Positions 1 to 8,001 of a stretch of 64,000 nucleotides of DNA are shown piece by piece (position 1 is the first letter of the stretch; the number at the start of each line of letters is the position of its first letter). The notes beneath the pieces are model-generated. The model saw only the letters and a list, made by a program, of their open reading frames with translations, was not told the DNA's origin and did not search any database. Location of the stretch: contig NZ_CP076133.1 of the NCBI RefSeq assembly GCF_018736045.1, forward strand, positions 1,116,001-1,180,000. The letters are read 5' to 3'. Origin of the DNA: Flammeovirga yaeyamensis. Its GTDB lineage: Bacteria > Bacteroidota > Bacteroidia > Cytophagales > Flammeovirgaceae. The translations under genes and the position numbers were made by a program.

Positions 1-1169
1 GAACAGGCACAGCTACTATCACCGTAAATACAATGGATGGTAATTTCTCTTCAACAGTAGATGTTACTGTAAGATCAGAACCTATTGAAACTAATTTGTT
101 ATTGAATCCAGGTTTTGAGTCGGGCAGTGTTTCATGGACGTTTAATGGTTCATCTAGTGTTATTTCTAACAACCAACGTTCAGGTAGTAATGCCGGTTAT
201 ATTGACGGAAGTGGCGGTATTTTTCAAATTATAAACTTGAATGCTAATACGACTTATGTATTAAGTGCTTATGGTAAAGTTGGGCAAGTAGGTCAATCGT
301 TCTATTTGGGTTTAACCAATGAATCTACAGGAAATTTCATCGAAAACCGCTTATATACCACTACTAGCTATCAATCTCATTCCATTACTTTCACTACCGG
401 TAGTGATAACTTACAATACAGAGTATGGAGCTGGAATGATGACGGTGGATCATATTATGTGGATGACTTTAAGTTGATTGAAGAAAATGATGACATTCCA
501 GTAACTGGAGTTACACTAAATACAAATGCCGCATCTATAGATAGTGATGGAGAAGTAACATTATCAGCTTATATACTCCCTTCTAATGCAAGCAACAAAG
601 CTGTAACTTGGAGTTCAAGTAATTTAGCTGTTGCAACGGTTAACAATGGTGTGGTAACTGCAGTTAGTGAAGGAACGGTACTTATTACAGCAACAACTTT
701 AGATGGGAACTATACAGCAACAGCAGAAATAAATGTACTTACTGAAGCAACTGTTGCCGAATGGGAACCAAAAGCATATCCACAAGGAGCACAGGTGATG
801 TACAACGGTGTATTATATGAAGTAGTATGGAGCAGTGGCGTTAAAACTGGAAATTGCGTTCCTAGTTCTTGCAGTGGTTGGAAAGAAGTGAGCACAAATA
901 ACACTTCTTCGGCACGAACAATAACTGATAAAACAAATTCCAATATTAGCGTTTATCCAAACCCTTCAACAGGAACTATAAATGTTAATTTGAACGGAAT
1001 GGAAGGAGTGAATGAAGTAATGATATTCGGACTGCAAGGTCAGGTGGTATTTAAACAGCAAATTATTGCTGACAAAATTACCATTAATACGGGTAACTTA
1101 AAAGGTTTATTTGTTTTAACCTTACAAGGACCATCACAATTCTATTCAGAAAGAATAATTATTGAATAA
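1..1169 (+). CDS. T9SS-secreted modular carbohydrate-binding protein, 3' part
   Basis: The reading frame is open from base 3, so the gene begins left of the window and only its C-terminal part is visible. Domains in order: the end of a bacterial Ig-like (Big_2) domain (GTATITVNT), a CBM4/9-like beta-sandwich beginning NLLLNPGFESG, a complete second Big_2 domain (VTGVTLNTNAASI to ATAEINV), a CBM5/12-like chitin-binding module (VAEWEPKAYPQGAQVMYNG with a CVPSSC pair), and a C-terminal Por-secretion tail (VYPNPSTGTINVNL to SERIIIE). The tail indicates export and surface sorting by the type IX secretion system. The catalytic domain, if any, lies outside the window; a chitinase or other polysaccharidase is plausible but cannot be shown. 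A strong hairpin terminator follows. Confidence 0.85.
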   Translation, partial: TGTATITVNTMDGNFSSTVDVTVRSEPIETNLLLNPGFESGSVSWTFNGSSSVISNNQRSGSNAGYIDGSGGIFQIINLNANTTYVLSAYGKVGQVGQSFYLGLTNESTGNFIENRLYTTTSYQSHSITFTTGSDNLQYRVWSWNDDGGSYYVDDFKLIEENDDIPVTGVTLNTNAASIDSDGEVTLSAYILPSNASNKAVTWSSSNLAVATVNNGVVTAVSEGTVLITATTLDGNYTATAEINVLTEATVAEWEPKAYPQGAQVMYNGVLYEVVWSSGVKTGNCVPSSCSGWKEVSTNNTSSARTITDKTNSNISVYPNPSTGTINVNLNGMEGVNEVMIFGLQGQVVFKQQIIADKITINTGNLKGLFVLTLQGPSQFYSERIIIE

Positions 1170-1189
1170 ATCTTGGGTTAAGAGTACAG

Positions 1190-1232
1190 GGAGCTGTTTC
1201 GAAAAGGTTTTTACTAACCTTTTCACAGCTCC
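1190..1232 (+). terminator. Rho-independent terminator of the T9SS protein gene
   Basis: GGAGCTGT (1190-1197) and GAAAAGG (1201-1207) pair with CCTTTTC (1218-1224) and ACAGCTCC (1225-1232), leaving a 3-base bulge and a 10-base loop. A short T-rich stretch follows, about 20 bases after the stop codon. Confidence 0.75.
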
Positions 1233-1253
1233 TTTATCAATTAAAATTATACT

Positions 1254-1354
1254 TCCTTCAAACTGGGATTAGAATGAATACCCTCAATATTTCTCGAGGT
1301 TATTTTAAGAAGAAAGTGGGGATGAGTCCTAAAGAATATATCAATATGAACTAA
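1254..1354 (+). pseudogene. Remnant of an AraC-family HTH C-terminus
   Basis: The last codons before TAA at 1352 read SRGYFKKKVGMSPKEYINMN, which is the typical end of an AraC/XylS helix-turn-helix domain. The expected upstream residues (FKLGLE) are found in another frame at about 1254-1272, so the fragment is also frameshifted. No N-terminal part of a regulator lies upstream. This is a decayed fragment, not a working gene. From 1355 to 1663 I see no further gene, RNA or clear signal. Confidence 0.5.
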
Positions 1355-1663
1355 TAAGGGAAAAATAAATTTTGGACAAAATAAACAGAGAGAGTTGATG
1401 TTTGTAAGTAAAGATGTATATTGTATTGCTGAATAAAATGTGATGGTGTACTTTAGTACTTAAAGCAAATTTTTACTAAAGCGGAAGCTGACTTTTTAAT
1501 TATACCACTAATTGTACAATTGTATTGGCGTATTCCTCATTGGATACCAAACCTATTTATTTATCTATGTATGTAGTGCAAGTATAATTGATTCGACTTC
1601 GAGGAGTGGCTAATAAAAGCGTGTAAATATCATAAAAGAAGACGTTAAGAAATTCAACATACT

Positions 1664-2464
1664 ATGGATATCATCTCTCACACATTAACAGGAGTAGCTG
1701 TAGGAACGGTAGCCGCTTCATTTTCTAAAAAGAAGTGGACGGACAAATTAATGATTCTATTGGCAGGCGGCTTTGGTGGAGCATTACCAGATATAGACGC
1801 CATATCCCTATGGTCAAAATTTGATGCTACTTTTGGTAAAGTCTTTCGTCTAGAAAATACCGGTAAAGAGATTTATGGTGAAAAATTTTGGTATTCACAT
1901 CATGCAGTTTTTCACTCTTTGATGATGCCCATTGTATTATCTCTTTTGTTTATTGTCATTATTAGTATTATCAAACGCTATTCTTCAATAGCTGAAATTA
2001 AGAACCATCTTAAAACTGAATATCTTAAATACTTCGCTTTTTGCCTTGGTTTCATTTTCCATCTATTTGAAGACATGCCCACACCGGCAAGTGTATGGGG
2101 AGGTGTTAATTTTTTCTTTCCAAGTCCAAATTACATTGGGGGATTTGGTAAAATATGGTGGTGGAACAACTACGATTTAACATTAATCATTTTCGTTGTG
2201 ATATTATTCAATATATGTTTTAATCTCATTAAAAATTCAAAACGTACTATTAGAATAAAATTAACAACTACTACTTTTCTCATGGGTACTCTTCTTTTTC
2301 TTTATCAAGTGAATACTCGACCAATGAGTTTTAAATACTCGGGTCATACCAACAAGTACAATGAGTTTGAATATCAATCCAAACAAATTCAGAAAGATAT
2401 TCTAGGTCAGAAACTTTATCACATTATGGTAGAAATTGATAATAAAATTCCTTTATACTTTTAA
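1664..2464 (+). CDS. YdjM/DUF457-like inner-membrane metal-dependent hydrolase
   Basis: The 266-residue protein begins MDIISHTLTGVAVGT and contains GGALPDIDAIS and SHHAVFHSLMMP. This D-x-D and paired-histidine arrangement is typical of the YdjM (PF04307) membrane-bound metal-dependent hydrolase family. About four hydrophobic segments follow (near residues 85-105, 125-140, 170-190 and 205-220). The family is an integral membrane group of uncertain substrate. It stands alone, with long untranslated spacers on both sides. The family assignment is good; the reaction is not known. Confidence 0.75.
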   Translation: MDIISHTLTGVAVGTVAASFSKKKWTDKLMILLAGGFGGALPDIDAISLWSKFDATFGKVFRLENTGKEIYGEKFWYSHHAVFHSLMMPIVLSLLFIVIISIIKRYSSIAEIKNHLKTEYLKYFAFCLGFIFHLFEDMPTPASVWGGVNFFFPSPNYIGGFGKIWWWNNYDLTLIIFVVILFNICFNLIKNSKRTIRIKLTTTTFLMGTLLFLYQVNTRPMSFKYSGHTNKYNEFEYQSKQIQKDILGQKLYHIMVEIDNKIPLYF

Positions 2465-2524
2465 AATATCTTTAACTAAAACCATCAAATGAACAACAAT
2501 TGCTGCCATTTACATTCTATATTC

Positions 2525-2554
2525 TTGTAGAATGATATGATAAATCTATTTTTG
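2525..2554 (+). promoter_or_regulatory. Bacteroidota-type sigma-70 promoter for the cupin lipoprotein
   Basis: TTG at 2525-2527, a 19-base spacer and TATTTTTG at 2547-2554 match the Bacteroidota consensus TTG-N(about 19-21)-TAnnTTTG. It lies 67 bases before the ATG at 2621. Confidence 0.55.
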
Positions 2555-2620
2555 TAATCGAAGGAAGAACAGATTGATTCCTAATGAATACTAAATAAAT
2601 CATATCAATCAAATTAAATA

Positions 2621-3454
2621 ATGTACTACAGAATACTAAATTCACTATTAATCATTGGACTATTTATTTCATGCACTACTCAAAATCAGAAATCTGATGA
2701 AGAGGTAGTTATCAATAATCCAACAAACAAAGTAAAGCTAAGTTCAGAAATTGTTTGGGAAAAACTTAACCCAGCAAGAGGAGACAAAAGCCCACAGGCA
2801 GGGACTATATTTGGCGATCGAAAAGGAGAAGTGCCTACAGGTTTCTTGGCCAAGTTCGTTGATGGATTTTCATCTCCACCTCATATACATAATGTTACTT
2901 ACCGAGCGGTGGTGATTAAAGGAACGATTCACAACGACGATCCTAAAGCGGAGAACATGTGGATGAAGCCGGGCAGTTTTTGGACACAGCCACAAGGTGA
3001 GGCACACATTACATCAGCCAAAGGGGAAGAAAATATTGCCTATGTAGAAATTGATAAAGGACCTTATTTGGTGAGACCGACCGATCAAGCTATTGACAAT
3101 GGTGAGCGTCCAATTAATATTGATGTATCGAATATTGTATGGTTAGGTAGTGATCGCTCGAACTGGGTAAGTCAGCTAGCCAAAATAAATTTCCTTTGGG
3201 AAAAAGACGGTCTTCAAGGATTATTTATCAAATTACCCAAGAATTTTAAAGGGGAGTTATTAAGCGAAGGATCGATTTTCCATGCAGTAGTAATTAGTGG
3301 AGGAGTGGATTATACTTTACCTCAAAATCAAGAATTAAAACACTTAGATGCAGGTAGTTATTTTACATCTACGGATAGAGCTAAACATACACTATCTACT
3401 AAAAATGAATCTGTGATTTATATCAGGACCAACGGATCGATAAAAGTAAAATAA
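2621..3454 (+). CDS. Bicupin lipoprotein, DUF4437-like
   Basis: The first 18 residues form a lipoprotein signal with the lipobox LFISC, so the protein is probably lipid-anchored in the periplasm or outer membrane. The mature part contains two cupin-like repeats. The first is near residues 65-130 ([20 protein letters not shown] then [17 protein letters not shown]), with metal-binding-type His residues. The second is near 185-265 ([30 protein letters not shown]). This pattern fits DUF4437 (PF14499) proteins. The ligand is unknown. A promoter match lies upstream and a perfect hairpin terminator downstream, so the gene is probably monocistronic. Confidence 0.75.
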   Translation: MYYRILNSLLIIGLFISCTTQNQKSDEEVVINNPTNKVKLSSEIVWEKLNPARGDKSPQAGTIFGDRKGEVPTGFLAKFVDGFSSPPHIHNVTYRAVVIKGTIHNDDPKAENMWMKPGSFWTQPQGEAHITSAKGEENIAYVEIDKGPYLVRPTDQAIDNGERPINIDVSNIVWLGSDRSNWVSQLAKINFLWEKDGLQGLFIKLPKNFKGELLSEGSIFHAVVISGGVDYTLPQNQELKHLDAGSYFTSTDRAKHTLSTKNESVIYIRTNGSIKVK

Positions 3455-3523
3455 TACAAACTGAAAGGAATCAATAATCATTAGAGAATCATTTTTAAAA
3501 ATGATATACTTTAACTTTAAATG

Positions 3524-3560
3524 GCCGTGTTTTATAAGAGTAAAACACGGCTATTTTTTA
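3524..3560 (+). terminator. Rho-independent terminator
   Basis: GCCGTGTTTTA (3524-3534) and TAAAACACGGC (3541-3551) form a perfect 11-bp stem with a 6-base loop, followed by TATTTTTTA. It ends the cupin lipoprotein transcript. Confidence 0.85.
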
Positions 3561-3695
3561 TATCAAACCTGAAGATGAGCTACTGCTTTTGCTGATCTTG
3601 ATACAATGGTGGAAAATGACATTTACAAGTAAACTAAAGGAATATATTACATTTCAGAATGATGTAAATCATAAGGAGAATATGTGTTGATTATT

Positions 3696-4130
3696 TTATT
3701 GTTTACTAACACCTTTCCATGGATTAAATTGATAATCATTCATATAATCTTGCCAAGTGACAATCAAAAGTTTTTCTTTACCATTATCAATAATAGGTGT
3801 ATACCCTAGGTCGTAACAAAAAAAGTAGGTTTTATTCTTATTGGTTCTGTAAAAAGAAGTGAAGAACTTAAAGTTATATCCCATTTCTTCAACAGTACTT
3901 CTTCTTACTGTACCTTTTCCATGAGGACACAATTTCCGTAAGATCTTATAGTTCTCGTTAATGATTTTTTCGTGATGAATTTTATTGAAATAGCGTTGAC
4001 TAAGTATTTCGTTATTATATGCATATCGACAGGTGTTTGAGCAGAATTTTTTATCCGTCCGACCCATCAAAATTGTTTTTTGACAATACAGGCATTTTTT
4101 GTCTTTCATGAATCTAAGTTTGTTAAGCAA
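3696..4130 (-). CDS. Small zinc-ribbon protein
   Basis: This 144-residue protein has an N-terminal treble-clef/zinc-ribbon signature: CLYC at residues 14-17 and, after a basic linker, CSNTC at about 31-35. Related DUF2116-like modules occur in many Bacteroidota proteins. A possible extra ligand set (CPHGKG) lies near residue 69. The rest is a basic helix and an aromatic C-terminal domain of unknown role. It is divergent from the recombinase gene at 4241, sharing a 110-base spacer. Nucleic-acid or protein binding is inferred from the zinc ribbon only. Confidence 0.6.
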   Translation of the reverse strand: MLNKLRFMKDKKCLYCQKTILMGRTDKKFCSNTCRYAYNNEILSQRYFNKIHHEKIINENYKILRKLCPHGKGTVRRSTVEEMGYNFKFFTSFYRTNKNKTYFFCYDLGYTPIIDNGKEKLLIVTWQDYMNDYQFNPWKGVSKQ

Positions 4131-4205
4131 TGAATTCTAATTCTTATCAGAGAATTATAGTATACGTAATATAAAACCTCAATTTAATAAATAACCAAAT
4201 ATAAA

Positions 4206-4228
4206 CGAGTATAAACGATTAATACTCG
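4206..4228. promoter_or_regulatory. Inverted repeat upstream of the recombinase gene
   Basis: CGAGTAT (4206-4212) and ATACTCG (4222-4228) form a perfect 7-bp inverted repeat with a 9-base spacer, 12 bases before the first possible start codon of the recombinase. The size and position fit an operator, but no binding protein can be named. Confidence 0.35.
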
Positions 4229-4240
4229 GATAATTAGAGT

Positions 4241-5467
4241 GTGATTTATGAATTTGTCAAAAAATTAATGATCAAAGCCAATCGTATGACAAAGGTAAAT
4301 CTGACAATTCGACTGAATCCAATAAAGATTCACAATCAAAAATTTATTAAAGTAAGTTTTCCAATGACCGAAGGAATAAAGAAACTTATCAAAACACTTC
4401 CGGATGTAAAATGGAATAAAGAGTTAGAATGTATTTATATCCCTGATGGGTATAAGAGTATTCAAGCTGTATTTGCTACTTTTAAAGGAATTGCATGGGT
4501 AGATACTAAAGCTGTGTTTCAAAGTAATAATAAAGAGGCACTGACTCAAGGTGAAGAAATGAGTTATGAATTGTTGTATATGAAAATTCAGCAACAATAT
4601 CCGAAACATAAGGTAATACATTTAAATGGATTGGTTAAAAAACTAGAGCTTTTTAGATATTCTATAAATACGGCAAATACCTATACAAGTATGTTGTACA
4701 GGTATTTGGATTATCTTGAGCAAAAAGGATATAAAGATTTAAGAAATATTGAGGAAGGACAGCAGTCTAAATCCCTTTTAGAGCAGTTCCTTTTTCATTT
4801 AGTATCAGTAGAGAAGAAGTCAGATTCTTACCAGAATCAAGCATTGAATGCAGTAAAGTTTTATTTAGAAAAAGTATTGGAAAGAGATTATTGTTATTAT
4901 AATGTTCAACGTCCAAGAAAGAAAGATAAACTTCCAGTAGTACTAAGCATAGAAGAAATAAAGTCGATTTTTTCCAACATTAATAACTTGAAGCATAAAG
5001 CTATTTTGATGACTATTTATTCAGCAGGATTAAGAATTGGAGAATTAATAGATCTAGAAATAAAAGATATTGACTCCAAAAGAATGTTGATCAGAGTTGT
5101 GGAAGGAAAGGGTAATAAAGATAGAAATACCCTGCTTTCAGAAAAGAACCTTCAAATTTTAAGAACGTATTTTAAAGAGTACAAACCGAAAAAGTACCTT
5201 TTTGAAGGTGAAAAAGAAGGGAATAAATACAGTAGAACATCAATAGCTAAAATATTAAAGAGAGCAGTTTTAAAATCGAAAATTCAAAAAAGGGTTACAG
5301 TACATACTTTACGTCATACATTTGCCACTCACTTATTAGAAAATGGAGTAGATTTGAGATATATACAATCTCTTTTAGGACATAACTCTGCAATGACCAC
5401 ACAGATTTATACTCATGTGAGTACCAAAATTGTACGTGAAATAAAAAGTCCACTAGATAATTTGTAA
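4241..5467 (+). CDS. Integron-integrase-like tyrosine recombinase
   Basis: All catalytic residues of a tyrosine recombinase are visible, numbered from the GTG at 4241: Arg265 (SAGLRIGE), a lysine at 290 or 293 (VEGKGNKDR), His355 and Arg358 (HTLRHTFATH), His381 (LLGHNS) and nucleophile Tyr390 (TQIYTHV). The SAM-like core-binding domain (about 125-215) contains QNQALNA, and the protein ends REIKSPLDNL; both resemble IntI integrases (QNQALNAL, VRSPLDRL). The Arg-to-His distance is 90 residues, as in XerC/D, so the extra IntI patch is absent. About 100 N-terminal residues are of unknown fold. ATG codons at 4268 and 4286 are alternative starts. The gene points into the downstream cassette array and is the likely enzyme acting on it; that link is inferred. 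Confidence 0.85.
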   Translation: MIYEFVKKLMIKANRMTKVNLTIRLNPIKIHNQKFIKVSFPMTEGIKKLIKTLPDVKWNKELECIYIPDGYKSIQAVFATFKGIAWVDTKAVFQSNNKEALTQGEEMSYELLYMKIQQQYPKHKVIHLNGLVKKLELFRYSINTANTYTSMLYRYLDYLEQKGYKDLRNIEEGQQSKSLLEQFLFHLVSVEKKSDSYQNQALNAVKFYLEKVLERDYCYYNVQRPRKKDKLPVVLSIEEIKSIFSNINNLKHKAILMTIYSAGLRIGELIDLEIKDIDSKRMLIRVVEGKGNKDRNTLLSEKNLQILRTYFKEYKPKKYLFEGEKEGNKYSRTSIAKILKRAVLKSKIQKRVTVHTLRHTFATHLLENGVDLRYIQSLLGHNSAMTTQIYTHVSTKIVREIKSPLDNL

Positions 5468-5612
5468 TATATATTAGAATTGTAATGCTTTAAGTTTGAA
5501 TATTTAAAGTCGTTTCTTACCTTAATGGTAGTAAACTTTTTTACTAATGGATAAACGCCATGGTGTTTAGCAAAATATAATGTGACATAGTGGTGTTTAG
5601 TAAATGTTGGCA
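5468..5612 (+). other. attI-like region between recombinase and first cassette
   Basis: This segment holds the imperfect palindrome AAACGCCATGGTGTTT and two copies of TGGTGTTTAG. It ends in a GTTGGCA core (5606-5612) like the right cores of the downstream attC-like sites. Its place between recombinase and first cassette is that of an integron attI site. Function is inferred from position and the shared core only. Confidence 0.4.
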
Positions 5613-5636
5613 TGCATTAAGCAGACTATATAAAAT

Positions 5637-6329
5637 ATGAATACTTTAATTAGTGAACTAACTCATTTTCTTGATAAAGAAGGTACAATAAACGCTGAAA
5701 GTAAAGATATTGAGTATAGGTTCTTAAAACTTTATACTAAGAAAATTAACTCTGAAACATCTGATTTTATATTAAGTAAGTTTAATGAGTTAAAAATAGA
5801 ATTCACAAAAAATAAATTTGAGTTTGTTTCTGAAGATTCAAATGGTGGTAGCTTATTTAAATCTTTCTTAAATGTACAACATCAAAATGAACAAATAGAT
5901 GTAATAATTGCATATCACCTAAGTCATGATAGATGTAATATATTTTTAGGTTCAAAACATGCAAATGAGAAAATATATTTAGGCAAAAGTGAACAACTAA
6001 ATAACTTTTGGGATCAACTTAAAAAATCTGATAGAGAATTTGGTTACTTTTTACCTATTGATTTAAGAAATTTAGAAGCATATCATAATCAAGAAATAGA
6101 TAACAGAAATTTTAAAATTGAAAAAAATCTTTGGTTTAAAAAATTAAAAAGTATATTCAAATTTTTTCATCCAATCACGCATATACGTAGTTTAGTCGTA
6201 ATTAATTTCAAAAACATGACAATCAATTTATTATTAAGGTATTTTGGATTATTTTTCTTTGTGTCAAGCCATTTATTTTTAGCATTTCAATTCCTTTTTG
6301 ATCCAAATATTGATTTAGGGAAGGTATAA
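5637..6329 (+). CDS. Cassette-borne membrane protein, frameshifted near its end
   Basis: The readable protein has 230 residues: a soluble, mostly helical N-terminal domain of about 190 residues and a membrane segment (LFFFVSSHLFLAFQFLF). The frame stops at 6329, but another frame continues at once with ITSFEILWFLGIMSVLTLII, a second membrane helix, to TAG at 6416-6418. A one-base loss near 6325 has therefore probably split a protein of about 260 residues. The gene starts 31 bases after the GTTGGCA core and is followed by an attC-like site with the complementary TGCTAAC, so it is cassette 1. I do not recognise the family. The first 320 bases are repeated, with indels, at 6832-7160. Confidence 0.55.
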   Translation: MNTLISELTHFLDKEGTINAESKDIEYRFLKLYTKKINSETSDFILSKFNELKIEFTKNKFEFVSEDSNGGSLFKSFLNVQHQNEQIDVIIAYHLSHDRCNIFLGSKHANEKIYLGKSEQLNNFWDQLKKSDREFGYFLPIDLRNLEAYHNQEIDNRNFKIEKNLWFKKLKSIFKFFHPITHIRSLVVINFKNMTINLLLRYFGLFFFVSSHLFLAFQFLFDPNIDLGKV

Positions 6330-6545
6330 CTTCATTTGAAATTCTTTGGTTTTTAGGAATAATGTCTGTTTTGACTCTTATTATTATAGTTTGTCTCTTA
6401 AGTTACCCATTTGTTTAGTTAATTTTTAATGGAGAAATATTTACATTTTTTGGAATTCATCTAATATATTAGAGATATTTTAATTCAAAAATAATTTTAC
6501 CATAAATTTAGAAAGTAAAAATATCACAAATTACTAGTAATAAGT

Positions 6546-6582
6546 TGCTAACATAAATCCAATCACGGTTGACGCAACCGCT
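6546..6582 (+). repeat. attC-like site 1, left half
   Basis: TGCTAAC (6546-6552) is followed by the inner sequence and central hairpin CGGTTGacgCAACCG seen in sites 4 and 5. The site then breaks off into the mosaic region. A matching right half (GTTTAGTCATCAC then GTTGGCA) appears at 6819-6838. TGCTAAC pairs with GTTGGCA at the start of the same cassette, allowing one G-T pair. Confidence 0.55.
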
Positions 6583-7545
6583 GGCTTCCTCAAACCAAAC
6601 AAGAAATTTATGTGCAATAGCCCTCGTTATTGAATTAAATGGAGAAAATTGGTTTTTAATTTTTCTGGTATATCCCATACTTCATTTCTGAAGAAGAAAG
6701 AGATAGTATAGAGTTTAGAGAAGAATTAATTTCTTATAAGTGTCGTCGATGAGTAAAATTTTAGATGAGTTGTCAGCAGACTTATAATGTTTAAAAAACA
6801 TGTAACCAATAATCTGGCGTTTAGTCATCACGTTGGCATGCATTAAGCAGACTATATATAAAAATGAATACTTTAATTAGTTGAACTAACTCATTTTCTT
6901 GATAAAGAAGGTACAATAAACGCTGAAAGTAAAGATATTGAGTATAGGTTCTTAAAACTTTATACTAAGAAAATTAACTCTGAAACATCTGATTTTATAT
7001 TAAGTAAGTTTAATGAGTTAAAAAAAATAGAATTCACAAAAAAAAATTTGAGTTTGTTTCTGAAGATTCAAATGGTGGTAGCTTATTTAAATCTTTCTTA
7101 AATGTACAACATCAAAATGAACAAATAGATGTAATAATTGCATATCACCTAAGTCATGATGTCCGATTCCGCCACCACCATGGTAAAAAGTGCCCTAATC
7201 AAAAAACCTTTATCAAAAGTATATTCAAATTTTAAAAAACATGGTCAACCGCTCAAACGGATGATTATCTATATGGAAAAAAGGTACATAGAAGTAGAAA
7301 TAGATAAATTAACCTAAAGAGAATGTTATAACAGGTGATAGTTTTAATACCCCATTTACCAAAAGGTTGGAATTTCCCGTTTTGTATCCTGCGTCATAGA
7401 AAACAATGTAAATTCATCCAAGGTCTAATTTCTTTAAGTTACCATGATGGTTTCCTCTTGAAAGGTAAAGTTTAATTTCATCACCGAATTTAATCAATTA
7501 TGGTTTATGTTGCTTTTACGCCCCCATTATTGGACAATCAAATCA
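6583..7545. other. Mosaic tract interleaving sulfatase-gene and cassette sequence
   Basis: Short blocks of the sulfatase gene at about 52866-53145 occur here in the same order: GGCTTCCTCAAACCAAAC, GTGCAATAGCCCTCG, CTTCATTTCTGAAG, CCAATAATCTGGCGTTT, GTCCGATTCCGCCACCACC, AAACGGATGATTATC, TTCCCGTTTTGTATCCTGCG and ACGCCCCCATTAT. They are separated by unrelated DNA: the right half of attC-like site 1, a second copy of the cassette-1 gene start, and pieces of an acetyltransferase-like gene. Blocks of 10-27 bases in strict order are hard to produce biologically. A consensus made from two merged molecules is the simplest explanation. No gene calls inside should be trusted. Confidence 0.6.
6832..7160 (+). 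repeat. Degraded second copy of the cassette-1 start
   Basis: This stretch repeats 5606-5931, from the GTTGGCATGCATTAAGCAG start to CATATCACCTAAGTCATGAT. It carries extra bases in homopolymers and elsewhere (for example AGTTGAACT for AGTGAACT, and lengthened A runs) that destroy the frame. It then runs straight into sulfatase-gene sequence. It may be a true tandem cassette duplication or an assembly artefact. Confidence 0.65.
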
Positions 7546-7600
7546 GATGGTTATTGAACCTGAAGATGCTGTTAAATTGTTAAATAAATATTACGGTTAA
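7274..7600 (+). pseudogene. Broken GNAT-like cassette gene
   Basis: Readable pieces in changing frames include MEKRYIEVEIDKLT, then NVITGDSFNT, then FIQGLISLSYHDGFLL, then VYVAF, and finally MVIEPEDAVKLLNKYYG with a stop at 7598-7600. In this order they resemble a small GNAT-type acetyltransferase-like protein common in Bacteroidota, cut by insertions of sulfatase-gene sequence. The family is recognised from memory of such proteins and is tentative. It is either a pseudogene or an intact gene spoiled by consensus errors. Confidence 0.35.
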
Positions 7601-7782
7601 ATAACAAATATATTAAAGAACCTAAAGGTGTAACATTGGTTGTAGAAAAAAAACCAACATCAGAGGCAGAAAAATCAATTAAAGTTATTCAAAAGAGTAG
7701 GGTTTCTAATCCAAAAGTCAAACCCAAACAAAGGCTAATAATTAGGGCATTTGGTCTGGCCCTAAAATTAAGCCCTAGTTGA
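7600..7782 (+). CDS. Small hypothetical protein after the GNAT-like remnant
   Basis: An open frame of about 60 codons reads NNKYIKEPKGVTLVVEKKPT and then a lysine-rich tail, ending TGA at 7780-7782. No ATG is present in this frame; the preceding gene's stop overlaps its first base, so a start may be lost or further upstream. Small proteins with a Y-I-x-E-P-x-G-V start often follow GNAT-like genes of this kind in Bacteroidota, which suggests a two-gene unit. That is inference. The final residues may be frameshifted. From 7783 to 8001 I see no supportable gene. Confidence 0.3.
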   Translation, partial: NNKYIKEPKGVTLVVEKKPTSEAEKSIKVIQKSRVSNPKVKPKQRLIIRAFGLALKLSPS

Positions 7783-8001
7783 ACAAAGGTGGTGGGTTAT
7801 TCATCGATCTGTATGGAACTTAGGGTAGCATATGAAAGGTCTTTTTTGTGACTTATGTTGTCCTGAGTATTTCTGAGCAAAGATTTTCACTCAAAAGTAC
7901 TTGATTTTGGAAAGTAAAGGGTGTAGAAACCTAGGCTTACTTTCATAAGTTAAAATTTGGATTTAATTTATTGAAGCTGAGATTTTCCTTTTTTTGGAGC
8001 T

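Noticed and set aside
1355-1663. tRNA or small RNA gene in the spacer
   Set aside because: No cloverleaf or strong hairpin was found; nothing supports an RNA gene.
6583-7545. A second, degenerate sulfatase gene
   Set aside because: Only short ordered blocks of the gene are present, broken by unrelated sequence and a cassette fragment; this is better explained by a merged consensus than by gene decay.
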